The notes beneath the pieces were generated by a model. It did no database searches and was not told where the DNA came from. It saw only the letters and a list, made by a program, of their open reading frames with translations. This document shows, in pieces, positions 26,495 to 35,995 of a DNA stretch of 64,000 nt. Each line of letters begins with the position of its first letter. The stretch's first letter is position 1. The stretch lies in NCBI RefSeq assembly GCF_900074915.1, contig NZ_LT222319.1:796001-860000 (forward strand), given 5' to 3'. A program made the translations under genes and the position numbers. This DNA is from Pseudomonas cerasi (GTDB lineage Bacteria; Pseudomonadota; Gammaproteobacteria; Pseudomonadales; Pseudomonadaceae).

Positions 26495-26502
26495 CGTCAC
26501 AG

Positions 26503-27498
26503 TCACGCCTCGTGAATACGTTGCTTGAAAGCCCTGGCAATCGCATGCACGCCGGGCTGGTAATCGTCCTTCTCGATAGCGGCCAGCGCCAGTTGCAGGG
26601 CCTTGTCGGCGATCAACTGGTGTTGCTGGGCCATGGCGTTGACGGGCAACGGCAGAAAATCGAGCAACTGCGTATCGCCGAAGGTGCCCAGATGCAGTGG
26701 GGGCGATTGCAGCACCTGACTTTGCAGCACATCGAACACGCCTTGCAGCAGCACATAAGACGTTGTGATCAACGCGTCCGGAAAATGTCCCTGGCGCTGT
26801 AGCAGTTCGGTCATCAAACGCTGACCACACTGGCGGCTGAACGCTTCGCCGTGCTCGATGATGGTGGCGCCGGTAAACCCGTCGAGTGCATGTTCGAAGC
26901 CGGCTGCACGCGCGCGACTGATGCTCAGTTCAGGGCGTGCGCCGATCAGGGCGATATGTCGCGGTCGGGTTTGCAGGAGGCTGTGGGTCAGTTGCTGGCA
27001 GGCGTCATGGTCATCGCTGACCACCGAGCAGAAAAACTCGGGATTCATTTCCCGGTCGATGGCGATGATCGGCGTGCCCTTGAGCTGCAATTCCCGGTAG
27101 CTGTCGTCACCGGTCGGCAGGCAGCTGGCCACCAGCAGCGCGTCGCAACGGCGGGCGCGGAACAGCTGCAACAGTTGCAGTTCGCTGGCGGGGTCGTCAT
27201 CGGAGCTGGCGATCAGCAATTGATAACCGAGGCTGCGCGCGCCTTGCTCGAGCAATTTGGCAATGCGTGCATAGCTGGGGTTTTCCAGGTCGGGCAGGAT
27301 GAAGCCCAGTGTCTTGCTATGACGGCTGCGCAGGCCCGCCGCTTGCGGGTTGGGTCGGAAGTCGTGCTGCTCGACCACGGCTTTGACACGCTCGACCGTT
27401 GCCGGACTGATGCGCTGTTTTTCGGCCTTGCCATTGATCACGTAACTGGCCGTAGTGACAGAAACACCTGCCAGACGTGCGATATCGCTCAGTTTCAC
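26503..27498 (-). CDS. fruR: Catabolite repressor/activator FruR (Cra), LacI family
   Basis: Protein of 331 residues with the LacI-type helix-turn-helix KLSDIARLAGVSVTTASYVING and a periplasmic-binding-like effector domain. In Pseudomonas it represses fruBKA and responds to fructose 1-phosphate. The start is GTG 27498 with AAGGA about 10 bp upstream. It is divergent from fruB across a 355-bp region with candidate operators. tatD follows at once. Confidence 0.95.
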   Translation of the reverse strand: MKLSDIARLAGVSVTTASYVINGKAEKQRISPATVERVKAVVEQHDFRPNPQAAGLRSRHSKTLGFILPDLENPSYARIAKLLEQGARSLGYQLLIASSDDDPASELQLLQLFRARRCDALLVASCLPTGDDSYRELQLKGTPIIAIDREMNPEFFCSVVSDDHDACQQLTHSLLQTRPRHIALIGARPELSISRARAAGFEHALDGFTGATIIEHGEAFSRQCGQRLMTELLQRQGHFPDALITTSYVLLQGVFDVLQSQVLQSPPLHLGTFGDTQLLDFLPLPVNAMAQQHQLIADKALQLALAAIEKDDYQPGVHAIARAFKQRIHEA

Positions 27499-27584
27499 CC
27501 CGGAATTTCCTTTTATTAGGTACGCGGCTCAGGACAATCGAGTTATTTTTTTCATGGCGCTGATCTTTACACCAGACCGTAGGA

Positions 27585-27616
27585 AATTCCCAAGTACTTC
27601 ACGTATTTTGGGAATT
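27585..27616. promoter_or_regulatory. Inverted repeat between fruR and fruB
   Basis: AATTCCCAA (27585-27593) and TTGGGAATT (27608-27616) are perfect arms 14 bp apart. A second small palindrome, TGGGA-ATTG-TCCCA, overlaps the right arm. It may be an operator for fruR autoregulation or a transcript hairpin. Confidence 0.5.
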
Positions 27617-27688
27617 GTCCCACAGTGATCGCGCCGTCCGGGCTTCAATGAATCCGCAGAATCGAGTAACGTGCCGGGCAATTCTAGA

Positions 27689-27700
27689 TTAAACGATTCA
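27689..27700 (+). promoter_or_regulatory. Candidate FruR operator of fruBKA
   Basis: TTAAACGATTCA matches the FruR site TTAAACGTTTCA reported for Pseudomonas putida in 11 of 12 positions (consensus from memory). It lies about 155 bp upstream of the fruB ATG, in a position to control the operon. Confidence 0.65.
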
Positions 27701-27853
27701 GCACGCCTGTTGTCTGCTGCAATCGAGATGAAAGTGATGTCCGATACGATGCTCGGAAAGATATCACCCTCATCCCCCCTAAGCTGTCGATCACGTGATC
27801 GTCATTAAAACAAGAATCAGGTGGCGCCTTGGCGCTGCACAGGAGTCAAGGCA

Positions 27854-30724
27854 ATGCTCGAACTCACTCTGGAGCAAATATCCATGGCCCAGTCGGCTGT
27901 GGATAAAACTGCCGCACTTAAGCTGATTGCCGACCACCTGGTCGCTGATGGTCTGGTTGCCGAGGGCTACCTCACCGGGCTGATGAACCGTGAGCAGCAA
28001 GGCTCGACCTTTCTCGGCCAGGGCATCGCCATCCCACACGGTACACCCGAAACCCGCGACCTGGTGTTCACCACCGGTGTGCGTCTGATGCAGTTCCCCG
28101 AAGGGGTGGACTGGGGCGACGGACAAATGGTTTACCTGGCGATTGGTATCGCTGCCAAATCCGACGAGCACTTGCGTTTGCTGCAACTGCTGACGCGCGC
28201 ACTGGGTGAAGAGGACCTCGGCCAGGCGCTGCGCGAAGCGAAGACCCCGGAAGACCTGCTCAAGCTATTGCAGGGCGCTCCGCAGGAACTGGCACTCGAC
28301 GCCCAGATGATCAGCCTCGGCGTTTCAGCCGACGATTTCGAAGAACTGGTCTGGCGCGGCGCACGCCTGTTGCGCAAGGCCGACTGCGTGAGTAACGGTT
28401 TTGCCGCTGTGCTCCAGCAAGTGGAAGCGTTGTCGCTGGGTGATGGCCTCTGGTGGCTGCACAGCGAGCAAACCGTCAAGCGTCCCGGTCTGGCGTTCGT
28501 CACCCCCGACAAACCCATGCGCTACCTGGGTCAGCCGCTGACCGGTCTGTTCTGTCTGGCCAGCCTCGGTGAGGCGCATCAGGCGCTGCTCGAGCGTCTG
28601 TGTCTGTTGCTGATCGAGGGCCGTGGCCACGAGTTGGGTCACGCCACCAACAGTCGCGCCGTGCTGGAAGCGCTCGGCGGCGAACTGCCCGCCGAGTGGC
28701 CGACCCGGCAGATTCAGCTGGCCAACGCCCATGGCCTGCACGCTCGCCCGGCGAAGATACTGGCGCAGTTGGCCAAGGAGTTTGACGGCGAGATCCGCAT
28801 GCGTGTGCTGGAAACCGGCGAAGCCGCCGTGTCGGCCAAGAGCCTGAGCAAGCTGCTCAGCCTCGGTGCGCGCCGTGGTCAGACGCTGGAATTCATTGCC
28901 GAGCCGAGCATCGCCGACGACGCGTTGCCAGCCCTGATCGCTGCCGTTGAGCAAGGTCTGGGCGAGGAAGTGGAACCCTTGCCTGCTGTCTCGCAGACCG
29001 AGGCTGCGCCAGCGCCGGCCCCGGCGGCTGTCAAACCGCTCAGCGCTCCGCCAGCAGGCAGCGTGTTGCAGGCCGTTTCTGCTTCACCGGGCATTGCTAT
29101 GGGGCCGGCGCATATTCAAGTGCTGCAAAGCTTCGATTATCCCCAGCGGGGTGAGTCGGTGGCTGCCGAGCGCGAGCGCTTGCACAAGGCGATTGGCGAA
29201 GTGCGCAGCGATATCGAAAATCTCATTCAGCGCAGCAAATCAAAGGCCATCCGGGAAATCTTCATCACCCACCAGGAGATGCTCGAAGACCCGGAACTGA
29301 CCAACGAAGTCGAGGTGCGCCTCAATAACGACGAAAGCGCGGCGGCTGCGTGGGCCACGGTCATCGAGACCGCTGCCGTTCAGCAGGAACAGCTACAGGA
29401 CGCGTTGCTGGCCGAGCGCGCCGCAGACCTGCGTGACGTCGGTCGCCGCGTACTGGCGCAGATCTGTGGCGTCGAAACCGTTGCGGCCCCGGACGAACCC
29501 TACATTCTGGTGATGGACGAAGTCGGCCCGTCCGACGTTGCCCGTCTCGACCCGGCGCAGGTCGCCGGTATTCTTACCGCACGTGGCGGTGCCACCGCGC
29601 ACAGCGCCATCGTGGCGCGTGCGCTGGGCATTCCTGCACTGGTAGGGGCTGGTGATGAAGTGTTGCTGCTCAAGCCGGGCACCGTACTGCTGCTCGACAG
29701 CCAGCGTGGACGGCTAACCGTCGCGCCTGACGAGGCGACTCTGCAGCGCGCAGTTCAGGACCGTGACGCGCGTGAGCAGCGTCTCAAGGCGGCAGCCGAA
29801 GCACGCATGGAGCCCGCCGTGACGCGCGATGGTCATGCTGTCGAAGTTTTCGCCAATATCGGCGACAGCACCGGCACACCGGCCGCCGTGGAGCAGGGCG
29901 CGGAAGGCGTCGGCCTGCTGCGTACCGAACTGCTGTTCATGGCGCATTCCCAGGCGCCCGATGAAGCTACGCAGGAAGCTGAATACCGCCGCGTGCTGAC
30001 CGATCTGGGCGGGCGTCCGCTGGTGGTGCGTACGCTGGACGTCGGTGGCGACAAGCCGCTGCCTTACTGGCCGATCGCCAAAGAGGAAAACCCGTTCCTC
30101 GGCGTTCGCGGTATCCGTCTTACCCTGCAGCGCCCTGACGTCATGGAAAGCCAGCTTCGCGCCCTGTTGCGTTCGGCAGACAGCGGCCCGCTGCGCATCA
30201 TGTTCCCGATGATTGGCACGCTTGAAGAGTGGCGTCAGGCGCGGGACATGACCCAGCGCCTGCGCGAGGAAATTCCGGTCAGCGACCTGCAACTGGGGAT
30301 CATGATCGAGGTGCCATCGGCGGCGCTGATCGCTCCGGTGCTGGCGAAGGAAGTGGACTTCTTCAGCATCGGCACCAATGACCTGACGCAATACACCATG
30401 GCCATCGACCGCGGCCACCCGACGCTGTCGGCCCAGGCTGACGGCCTGCACCCGTCGGTGCTGCAACTGATCGACATGACCGTGCGCGCTGCGCATGCCA
30501 ACGGCAAATGGGTGGGCGTGTGCGGTGAGCTGGCTGCAGACCCGCTGGCCGTGCCGATTCTGGTCGGTCTGGGCGTGGATGAATTGAGTGTTTCGGCGCG
30601 CAGCATTGGCGAGGTCAAGGCCTGCGTACGTGAACTGACCCTGAGCAGCGCTCAGCAACTGGCGCAAAATGCGCTGACGGCGGGCAGCGCCGCTGAAGTC
30701 CGCGCGCTTGTGGAGGCTGTGTAA
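27854..30724 (+). CDS. fruB: Fructose PTS multiphosphoryl protein (EIIA-HPr-EI)
   Basis: Cytoplasmic phosphorelay protein of 956 residues. EIIA-Fru spans about 1-150, with phospho-His62 in GIAIPHGTPE. HPr spans about 283-370, with His296 in NAHGLHARPAK. A Pro-Ala linker follows, and enzyme I covers 410-956 with His583 in RGGATAHSAIVARALG and the PEP site region GTNDLTQYTMAIDRGHP. It passes phosphate from PEP to FruA. ATG 27854 has AGGAG 9 bp upstream; the frame is open from 27821 but lacks a good site there. It is the first gene of fruBKA; the stop overlaps fruK by one base. Confidence 0.97.
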   Translation: MLELTLEQISMAQSAVDKTAALKLIADHLVADGLVAEGYLTGLMNREQQGSTFLGQGIAIPHGTPETRDLVFTTGVRLMQFPEGVDWGDGQMVYLAIGIAAKSDEHLRLLQLLTRALGEEDLGQALREAKTPEDLLKLLQGAPQELALDAQMISLGVSADDFEELVWRGARLLRKADCVSNGFAAVLQQVEALSLGDGLWWLHSEQTVKRPGLAFVTPDKPMRYLGQPLTGLFCLASLGEAHQALLERLCLLLIEGRGHELGHATNSRAVLEALGGELPAEWPTRQIQLANAHGLHARPAKILAQLAKEFDGEIRMRVLETGEAAVSAKSLSKLLSLGARRGQTLEFIAEPSIADDALPALIAAVEQGLGEEVEPLPAVSQTEAAPAPAPAAVKPLSAPPAGSVLQAVSASPGIAMGPAHIQVLQSFDYPQRGESVAAERERLHKAIGEVRSDIENLIQRSKSKAIREIFITHQEMLEDPELTNEVEVRLNNDESAAAAWATVIETAAVQQEQLQDALLAERAADLRDVGRRVLAQICGVETVAAPDEPYILVMDEVGPSDVARLDPAQVAGILTARGGATAHSAIVARALGIPALVGAGDEVLLLKPGTVLLLDSQRGRLTVAPDEATLQRAVQDRDAREQRLKAAAEARMEPAVTRDGHAVEVFANIGDSTGTPAAVEQGAEGVGLLRTELLFMAHSQAPDEATQEAEYRRVLTDLGGRPLVVRTLDVGGDKPLPYWPIAKEENPFLGVRGIRLTLQRPDVMESQLRALLRSADSGPLRIMFPMIGTLEEWRQARDMTQRLREEIPVSDLQLGIMIEVPSAALIAPVLAKEVDFFSIGTNDLTQYTMAIDRGHPTLSAQADGLHPSVLQLIDMTVRAAHANGKWVGVCGELAADPLAVPILVGLGVDELSVSARSIGEVKACVRELTLSSAQQLAQNALTAGSAAEVRALVEAV

Positions 30725-31665
30725 TGGCGAAGATTCTTACCCTGACCATGAACCCGGCGCTGGACCTGACTGTGCAGTTGGGGCAGTTGGAGCTGGGCCA
30801 GGTCAACCGCAGCACGGCGATGCTCACTCACGCCGCGGGCAAAGGCCTGAATGTGGCGCAGGTGCTGGCTGATCTGGGCCATGACCTGACCGTTGCCGGT
30901 TTTCTCGGTGTCGATAATCAGCAAGCGTTCGAGGCGTTGTTCGAGCGCCGTCAGTTCGTCGACGAGTTTGTCCGGGTGCCGGGCGAAACGCGCAGCAACA
31001 TCAAGCTGGCCGAAGGCAGTGGCCGCATCACCGACTTGAACGGCCCGGGCCCCCAGGTCAGTGAAGAGGCGCAGCAAGCGCTGTTCACTCGCGTTGAACA
31101 GATCGCTCAGGGTTTCGACGTGGTGGTCGTGGCGGGCAGTCTGCCGCGCGGTGTCACGCCGGAGTGGCTGCAAAAACTGTTGCTGATGCTCAAGGACCTC
31201 GGTCTGAAAGTGGCGCTGGACAGCAGTGGTCTGGCCTTGCGTGCCGGTCTGAAGGCCGGGCCCTGGCTGATCAAACCCAATACCGAAGAGCTGGCTGATG
31301 CGCTCGACGCTCCGATCATCTCCATCGCTGCACAAGCCGAGGCGGCTGCGCGTTTGCAGGCGCAGGGCATCGAGCATGTGGTGATCTCTCAAGGCTCCGA
31401 AGGCGTGCACTGGTTCAGCCCGAGCGTGGCACTGCATTCACTGCCGCCCAAGGTTACTGTGGCCAGTACGGTCGGTGCGGGTGACTCGCTGCTGGCAGGC
31501 ATGGTGCACGGCTTGATCAGCGGTCAAGAGCCGCAGAAGACCTTGCGCACTGCCACAGCGATTGCCGCCATGGCGGTGACCCAGATCGGTTTCGGTATCA
31601 CCGATGCCGCGCAACTCAAACGGCTTGAAGGCGGCGTCACTGTACGCAGCCTTTCAGAACAATAA
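30724..31665 (+). CDS. fruK: 1-phosphofructokinase FruK
   Basis: PfkB-family kinase of 313 residues converting fructose 1-phosphate to fructose 1,6-bisphosphate. It shows LTMNPALDLTV at the N-terminus, THAAGKGLNVAQVLADLG and the C-terminal anion-hole motif VGAGDSLLAGMVHG. It is translationally coupled to fruB (TAATG) and followed by fruA after 12 bp. Confidence 0.97.
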   Translation: MAKILTLTMNPALDLTVQLGQLELGQVNRSTAMLTHAAGKGLNVAQVLADLGHDLTVAGFLGVDNQQAFEALFERRQFVDEFVRVPGETRSNIKLAEGSGRITDLNGPGPQVSEEAQQALFTRVEQIAQGFDVVVVAGSLPRGVTPEWLQKLLLMLKDLGLKVALDSSGLALRAGLKAGPWLIKPNTEELADALDAPIISIAAQAEAAARLQAQGIEHVVISQGSEGVHWFSPSVALHSLPPKVTVASTVGAGDSLLAGMVHGLISGQEPQKTLRTATAIAAMAVTQIGFGITDAAQLKRLEGGVTVRSLSEQ

Positions 31666-31677
31666 GAGAGGATCGTC

Positions 31678-33420
31678 ATGAAGTTAGCCATAGTTACGGC
31701 CTGCCCGAACGGCAAGGTCAGCAGCGTACTCAGCGCACGATTGCTCGAAGCGGCGGCCCTGCGCCAGGGCTGGGAAACCAGCGTCGAAATCATCGATCCC
31801 AATAAGGCCGATCAGCACTTGTCCGCTCAGGACATCGAAGCCGCCGATCTTGTCCTGGTGGTCAATACCGGTCCGGTGGACCTGAGCCGCTTTGTCGGCA
31901 AACGCCTGTTTCAGGATTCGCCTGCGCATGCGTTGCAGGATGTCGACAGTTTTCTGCAGCGCGCCGAGCGAGAAGCGCAGGTGCATGTGGCGTCCGACGC
32001 AGCGGTGCCTCAGGCAAGCGGTGATACGGGCGCGCAACCGCGCATCGTTGCGATCACGGCTTGTCCGACCGGCGTCGCGCACACGTTCATGGCGGCCGAA
32101 GCGATCCAGCAGGCTGCCAAGCGTCTGAATTACGACCTGCAAGTCGAAACCCAGGGTTCGGTCGGTGCGCGCAACCCGCTCAGCGCCAAGGCCATCGCCG
32201 ATGCCGGCGTGGTGCTGCTGGCGGCGGATATCGAGGTCAATACCGACCGCTTTGCCGGCAAGAAGATCTACCGTTGCGGCACCGGGATCGCCCTCAAGCA
32301 GTCCGAGGCGACCCTGAAAAAAGCCTTGGCGGAAGGGCAGGTGGAATCCGATGAGGCCACCGCCAAGTCACCCGCCAGACAAGAAAAGACGGGCGTCTAC
32401 AAGCACCTTCTGACCGGCGTGTCGTTCATGCTGCCGATGGTCGTGGCGGGCGGGCTGTTGATCGCTCTTTCCTTCGTGTTCGGTATCACCGCGTTCAAAG
32501 AGCCGGGCACGCTGGCTGCGGCACTGATGCAGATCGGTGGGGAAGCGGCGTTCAAACTGATGGTGCCGTTGCTGGCCGGTTACATCGCCTATTCGATTGC
32601 TGACCGTCCGGGGCTGGCACCCGGCATGATCGGTGGTCTGTTGGCGAGTACGCTGGGTGCCGGGTTCATTGGCGGTATCGTTGCAGGCTTTCTGGCCGGT
32701 TACAGTGCTGCCGCGATTAACCGCTACGCACGTCTGCCGGCCAGCGTCGAAGCGCTCAAGCCGATTCTGATCATCCCGCTGCTGTCGAGCCTGTTCACCG
32801 GTCTGGTGATGATCTACGTGGTCGGCAAGCCGGTTGCCGGGATGCTCGAAGCGTTGACGCACTTCCTCGACAGCATGGGCACCACCAACGCGATCCTGTT
32901 GGGCGTGGTGCTGGGCGCAATGATGTGCGTCGACCTCGGTGGGCCGATCAACAAGGCGTCCTATGCGTTCTCGGTCGGTTTGCTGGCGTCCCAGAGCTAC
33001 GCGCCGATGGCCACCGCCATGGCTGCCGGTATGGTGCCGCCCATCGGTATGGGCATCGCCACGATCCTGGCTCGCCGCAAGTTCGCCCAGAGCGAGCGTG
33101 AGGCAGGCAAGGCGGCGTTCGTGCTCGGGCTGTGCTTCATCTCGGAAGGTGCCATCCCCTTCGCTGCCAAGGACCCGTTGCGGGTGATTCCGGCCAGTGT
33201 CGTGGGTGGCGCGCTGACTGGTGCGTTGTCGATGTACTTCGGCTGCAAGCTGATGGCACCGCATGGCGGCCTGTTCGTGATGCTGATCCCCAACGCGATC
33301 AACCATGCGCTGCTTTATCTGCTGGCGATCATCGCTGGCAGCGTGCTGACCGGTGTGATCTACGCGCTGATCAAGCGTCCGGAGCCCGCTGACATGGAAG
33401 TGGCGCCCGCAGCCGCCTGA
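31678..33420 (+). CDS. fruA: Fructose PTS permease FruA (EIIB'BC)
   Basis: Inner-membrane transporter of 580 residues. An N-terminal IIB-like domain (ACPNGKVSSV, residues 1-105) is followed by the active IIB with ACPTGVAHTFMAAEA (about 125-220) and the IIC domain (about 240-565) with eight or more helices. Fructose is taken up and phosphorylated to fructose 1-phosphate. The first IIB lacks the TGVAHT part of the active-site loop but keeps a cysteine, as is usual in IIB'. A GAGAGGA site precedes ATG 31678. Confidence 0.97.
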   Translation: MKLAIVTACPNGKVSSVLSARLLEAAALRQGWETSVEIIDPNKADQHLSAQDIEAADLVLVVNTGPVDLSRFVGKRLFQDSPAHALQDVDSFLQRAEREAQVHVASDAAVPQASGDTGAQPRIVAITACPTGVAHTFMAAEAIQQAAKRLNYDLQVETQGSVGARNPLSAKAIADAGVVLLAADIEVNTDRFAGKKIYRCGTGIALKQSEATLKKALAEGQVESDEATAKSPARQEKTGVYKHLLTGVSFMLPMVVAGGLLIALSFVFGITAFKEPGTLAAALMQIGGEAAFKLMVPLLAGYIAYSIADRPGLAPGMIGGLLASTLGAGFIGGIVAGFLAGYSAAAINRYARLPASVEALKPILIIPLLSSLFTGLVMIYVVGKPVAGMLEALTHFLDSMGTTNAILLGVVLGAMMCVDLGGPINKASYAFSVGLLASQSYAPMATAMAAGMVPPIGMGIATILARRKFAQSEREAGKAAFVLGLCFISEGAIPFAAKDPLRVIPASVVGGALTGALSMYFGCKLMAPHGGLFVMLIPNAINHALLYLLAIIAGSVLTGVIYALIKRPEPADMEVAPAAA

Positions 33421-33428
33421 TAACGCAA

Positions 33429-33453
33429 GGCGCGGGCTGTCCCGCGCCTTCTT
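33429..33453 (+). terminator. Terminator after fruA
   Basis: Stem GGCGCGGG / CCCGCGCC with CTGT loop, followed by TTCTT. It sits between convergent fruA and the thiolase gene and may act on both strands. Confidence 0.85.
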
Positions 33454-33459
33454 CCTGCT

Positions 33460-34638
33460 CTAGCGTTCGAGCGCCAGAGCAACCCCCTGACCACCACCGA
33501 TACACAGCGTGGCCAGACCCTTCTTCACATCGCGCCTGATCATTTCGTGCAGCAGTGTCACCAGCACGCGGCAGCCCGACGCGCCAATCGGGTGGCCAAG
33601 GGCGATAGCGCCACCATTCACGTTGAGCTTTTGCGGATCCAGCCCCAGCTCCTTGCCGACCGACAGGGACTGTGCGGCAAAGGCTTCGTTGGCTTCGATC
33701 AGGTCCAGATCGGCCAGCGACCAGCCAGCCTTGTCCAGGCAGCGACGCGTGGCACTGACCGGGCCGATGCCCATGATGGCCGGGTCGACACCGGCGTTGG
33801 CATAGGCGGTGATGCGCGCCAGCACCGGCAAGCCCAGTTGCTCGGCTCTGGCAGCACTCATCAGCATCACGGCGGCAGCTCCATCGTTCAGCGATGAAGC
33901 ATTGCCGGCAGTGACCGTGCCGTCCTTTTTGAAGGCAGGCTTGAGCTTGGCCAGGGTCTCGGCGGTGGTGCCGGCGCGGGGCTGCTCGTCTGTTGCAAAG
34001 GACAGCGGATCACCCTTGCGCTGCGGGATCAGGATCGGGGTGATCTCATCGACGAAGCGTCCGGCTTCAATCGCAGCCAGCGCTTTCTGCTGAGACAAGG
34101 CGGCGAACTCATCCTGGGCTTCACGGCTGATGTCGTACTGCTGCGCGAGGTTCTCGGCAGTGATGCCCATGTGGTAATCATTGAATGCATCCCACAGGCC
34201 GTCAGTGATCATCGTATCGACCATGCTGGCGTGGCCCATGCGCAGTCCGGTGCGTGCGCCCGGCAGCACGTAGTTGGACAGGCTCATGTTTTCCTGACCG
34301 CCGGCGATGATGATCTCGGCGTCGCCGCAACGAATCGCCTGGGTCGCCAGGTGCAGGGCCTTGAGGCCAGAGCCGCAGACCTTGTTCAGGGTCATGGCTG
34401 GTACCGAGAAGGGCAGGCCGGCCTTGATGGCTGCCTGCCGCGCGGGGTTCTGACCAGCGCCCGCGGTCAGCACCTGACCCATGATGACTTCATCGACCTG
34501 CGCGCCGTCCACGCCGGTGCGGGCAAGCAATTGACGAATGACCGCTGCGCCGAGATCGACTGCGGCGACAGAGGCCAGTGAGCCCTGAAAACTGCCCACG
34601 GCGGTACGGGTGGCGGCGACGATAACGACGTCGTGCAT
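33460..34638 (-). CDS. atoB: Acetyl-CoA acetyltransferase (thiolase II)
   Basis: Condenses or cleaves acetoacetyl-CoA. The protein has 392 residues, the usual length. The catalytic cysteine is in [12 protein letters not shown], the second cysteine in [12 protein letters not shown] and the His in [17 protein letters not shown] 34638 ([17 protein letters not shown]) matches the family; the longer frame adds MRIST. It is convergent with fruA. Whether it serves acetoacetate breakdown or polyhydroxyalkanoate supply cannot be told from the neighbours. Confidence 0.93.
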   Translation of the reverse strand: MHDVVIVAATRTAVGSFQGSLASVAAVDLGAAVIRQLLARTGVDGAQVDEVIMGQVLTAGAGQNPARQAAIKAGLPFSVPAMTLNKVCGSGLKALHLATQAIRCGDAEIIIAGGQENMSLSNYVLPGARTGLRMGHASMVDTMITDGLWDAFNDYHMGITAENLAQQYDISREAQDEFAALSQQKALAAIEAGRFVDEITPILIPQRKGDPLSFATDEQPRAGTTAETLAKLKPAFKKDGTVTAGNASSLNDGAAAVMLMSAARAEQLGLPVLARITAYANAGVDPAIMGIGPVSATRRCLDKAGWSLADLDLIEANEAFAAQSLSVGKELGLDPQKLNVNGGAIALGHPIGASGCRVLVTLLHEMIRRDVKKGLATLCIGGGQGVALALER

Positions 34639-34745
34639 GGTGCTGATCCTCATTGTTATTGAGCGCTCATGGTGGCACAGATAGGCAGACAGGTTCCAAC
34701 CGTGAACCGCCCGGTCACGGTTTGCCGAAAACCGTCATGCCTCGT

Positions 34746-35627
34746 TCAAACGTCCATGCGGCGTCTGGCACGTTGCGCCGATCCGTCGCGCACGGCCCAG
34801 CGCAGAATGGGCGCAGTACTGTTGACGCCCAGGCGGATCATTCGGCGTTTGAAGGGGCTTTGCGTGACGTCGAGCATGTCGCTGGCCCAGTCCGGCAGCA
34901 GCTCGATACCGGCGCGCATCATCAACACGCCAAACGGCTTGGCCAGCCAGTTTGGTGCAGGCGCATCGAGCAGCAGGCGCAGTACTTCGCGGCTGCGCGC
35001 GTCACACACCAGTTTGCCGCGAATGTCGGTCAGGTAGTCAGCAATGGCCTGACGCGAGCGCGGAACGTTACGCGCGCCGAGTCGCTCGGCCACCAGCGCT
35101 GTTTCAGCGTAGTACGCGTCCTGAGCGGCGAGCGGCATGTCCGGGCTCAGATAGCGCACATGCGCTGCGAGGAAGCTGCTGACTTCGGCCACATGCACCC
35201 AGGTCAGCAAATCCGGATCGCTGGCGGCATACGGCCGGCCATCGGGCGCGGTGCCGACGATGTTGAGGTGAATGTTGCGGACCTTGTCGATCAGCCAGTT
35301 GGCATCTCGCGTTGAGCCGTAGGTGGTGCCGGAAAGAAACTGCCCGGTACGCCGCAGGCGGCCAAGCATGTCCTGACGAAAGTTGGAGTGGTCCCAGATG
35401 CCCGCCAGTGCCAGCGGGTGCAGAGTCTGCAGCATCAATGCGCTGATGCCGCCGACCAGCATGCTGGTGAAATCGCCATGCACTTCCCAGCACACCGCCT
35501 GAGGGCCAAACAGACCCGGGTCGCCCTTGGGGCTTTCCAGATCCAGTTGACCCAGGGCAAGGCCGGTGAGGCTGATGACCTGGTTTTCGATGCGGGTGCG
35601 GATGAATTCCATGTCGTGCTCGGGCAT
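34746..35627 (-). CDS. Oxygenase MpaB family (DUF2236) protein
   Basis: Protein of 293 residues that resembles DUF2236/MpaB proteins, some of which are haem-dependent oxygenases such as latex-clearing proteins. Visible are GDFTSMLVGGISALMLQTLHPLALAGIWDHSNF, TYGSTRDANWLIDKVR, DLLTWVHVAEVSSF and the C-terminal FGVLMMRAGIELLPDW. The conserved His in LTWVH and HPLALAG fits a haem pocket. The start is uncertain: ATG 35627 or ATG 35612; neither has a strong ribosome-binding site. Substrate unknown. Confidence 0.8.
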   Translation of the reverse strand: MPEHDMEFIRTRIENQVISLTGLALGQLDLESPKGDPGLFGPQAVCWEVHGDFTSMLVGGISALMLQTLHPLALAGIWDHSNFRQDMLGRLRRTGQFLSGTTYGSTRDANWLIDKVRNIHLNIVGTAPDGRPYAASDPDLLTWVHVAEVSSFLAAHVRYLSPDMPLAAQDAYYAETALVAERLGARNVPRSRQAIADYLTDIRGKLVCDARSREVLRLLLDAPAPNWLAKPFGVLMMRAGIELLPDWASDMLDVTQSPFKRRMIRLGVNSTAPILRWAVRDGSAQRARRRMDV

Positions 35628-35738
35628 CGGGGAGGGAAGTACGGCAAAGAGACTTTTGTGGTAACGGACCGTGCGACCCTTCGCTTGCTTGCGAAAGGGC
35701 CGGTACATCCGTTAAAGATGTATCACTCGAAATAAAGC

Positions 35739-35990
35739 TTTCGCGAACAAGTTCGCTCCTACAAGGAGAGCGTACATCCGCTGATGATGTACAGGGCTTC
35801 TGCCCGCAGGGCGTGGGAGCGAACTTGTTCGCGAAAGGGCCCTGTGCAGCCGCAGAAGTTTCTGCGTCTGACATAACGCCTTCGCGAACAAGGCAGATCG
35901 CCGCCCCGGTCGCTCCTACAAAAGCCCCGTTTCCCCTACTCATCAAGACTTCTGCGTAACGCTGAGCGCAGAGCGCGGGAACGAGAGGGA
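35739..35990. repeat. Cluster of REP/REPIN palindromes
   Basis: Three copies of a REP unit: TCGCGAACAAGTTCGCTCCT (+, about 35742), its inverse GGAGCGAACTTGTTCGCGAA (about 35817) and a diverged one split by extra bases (CTTCGCGAACAAGGCAGATC near 35880). The first two form an inverted pair (REPIN-like). A further CGCTGAGCGCAGAGCGCGGG element ends near 35975. It fills the gap between the MpaB-like gene and pgi. Confidence 0.85.
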
Positions 35991-35995
35991 AACAA

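Noticed and set aside
34653..35315. Long + frame opposite the MpaB-like gene
   Set aside because: High GC antisense frame; the minus-strand product has a recognisable family pattern.
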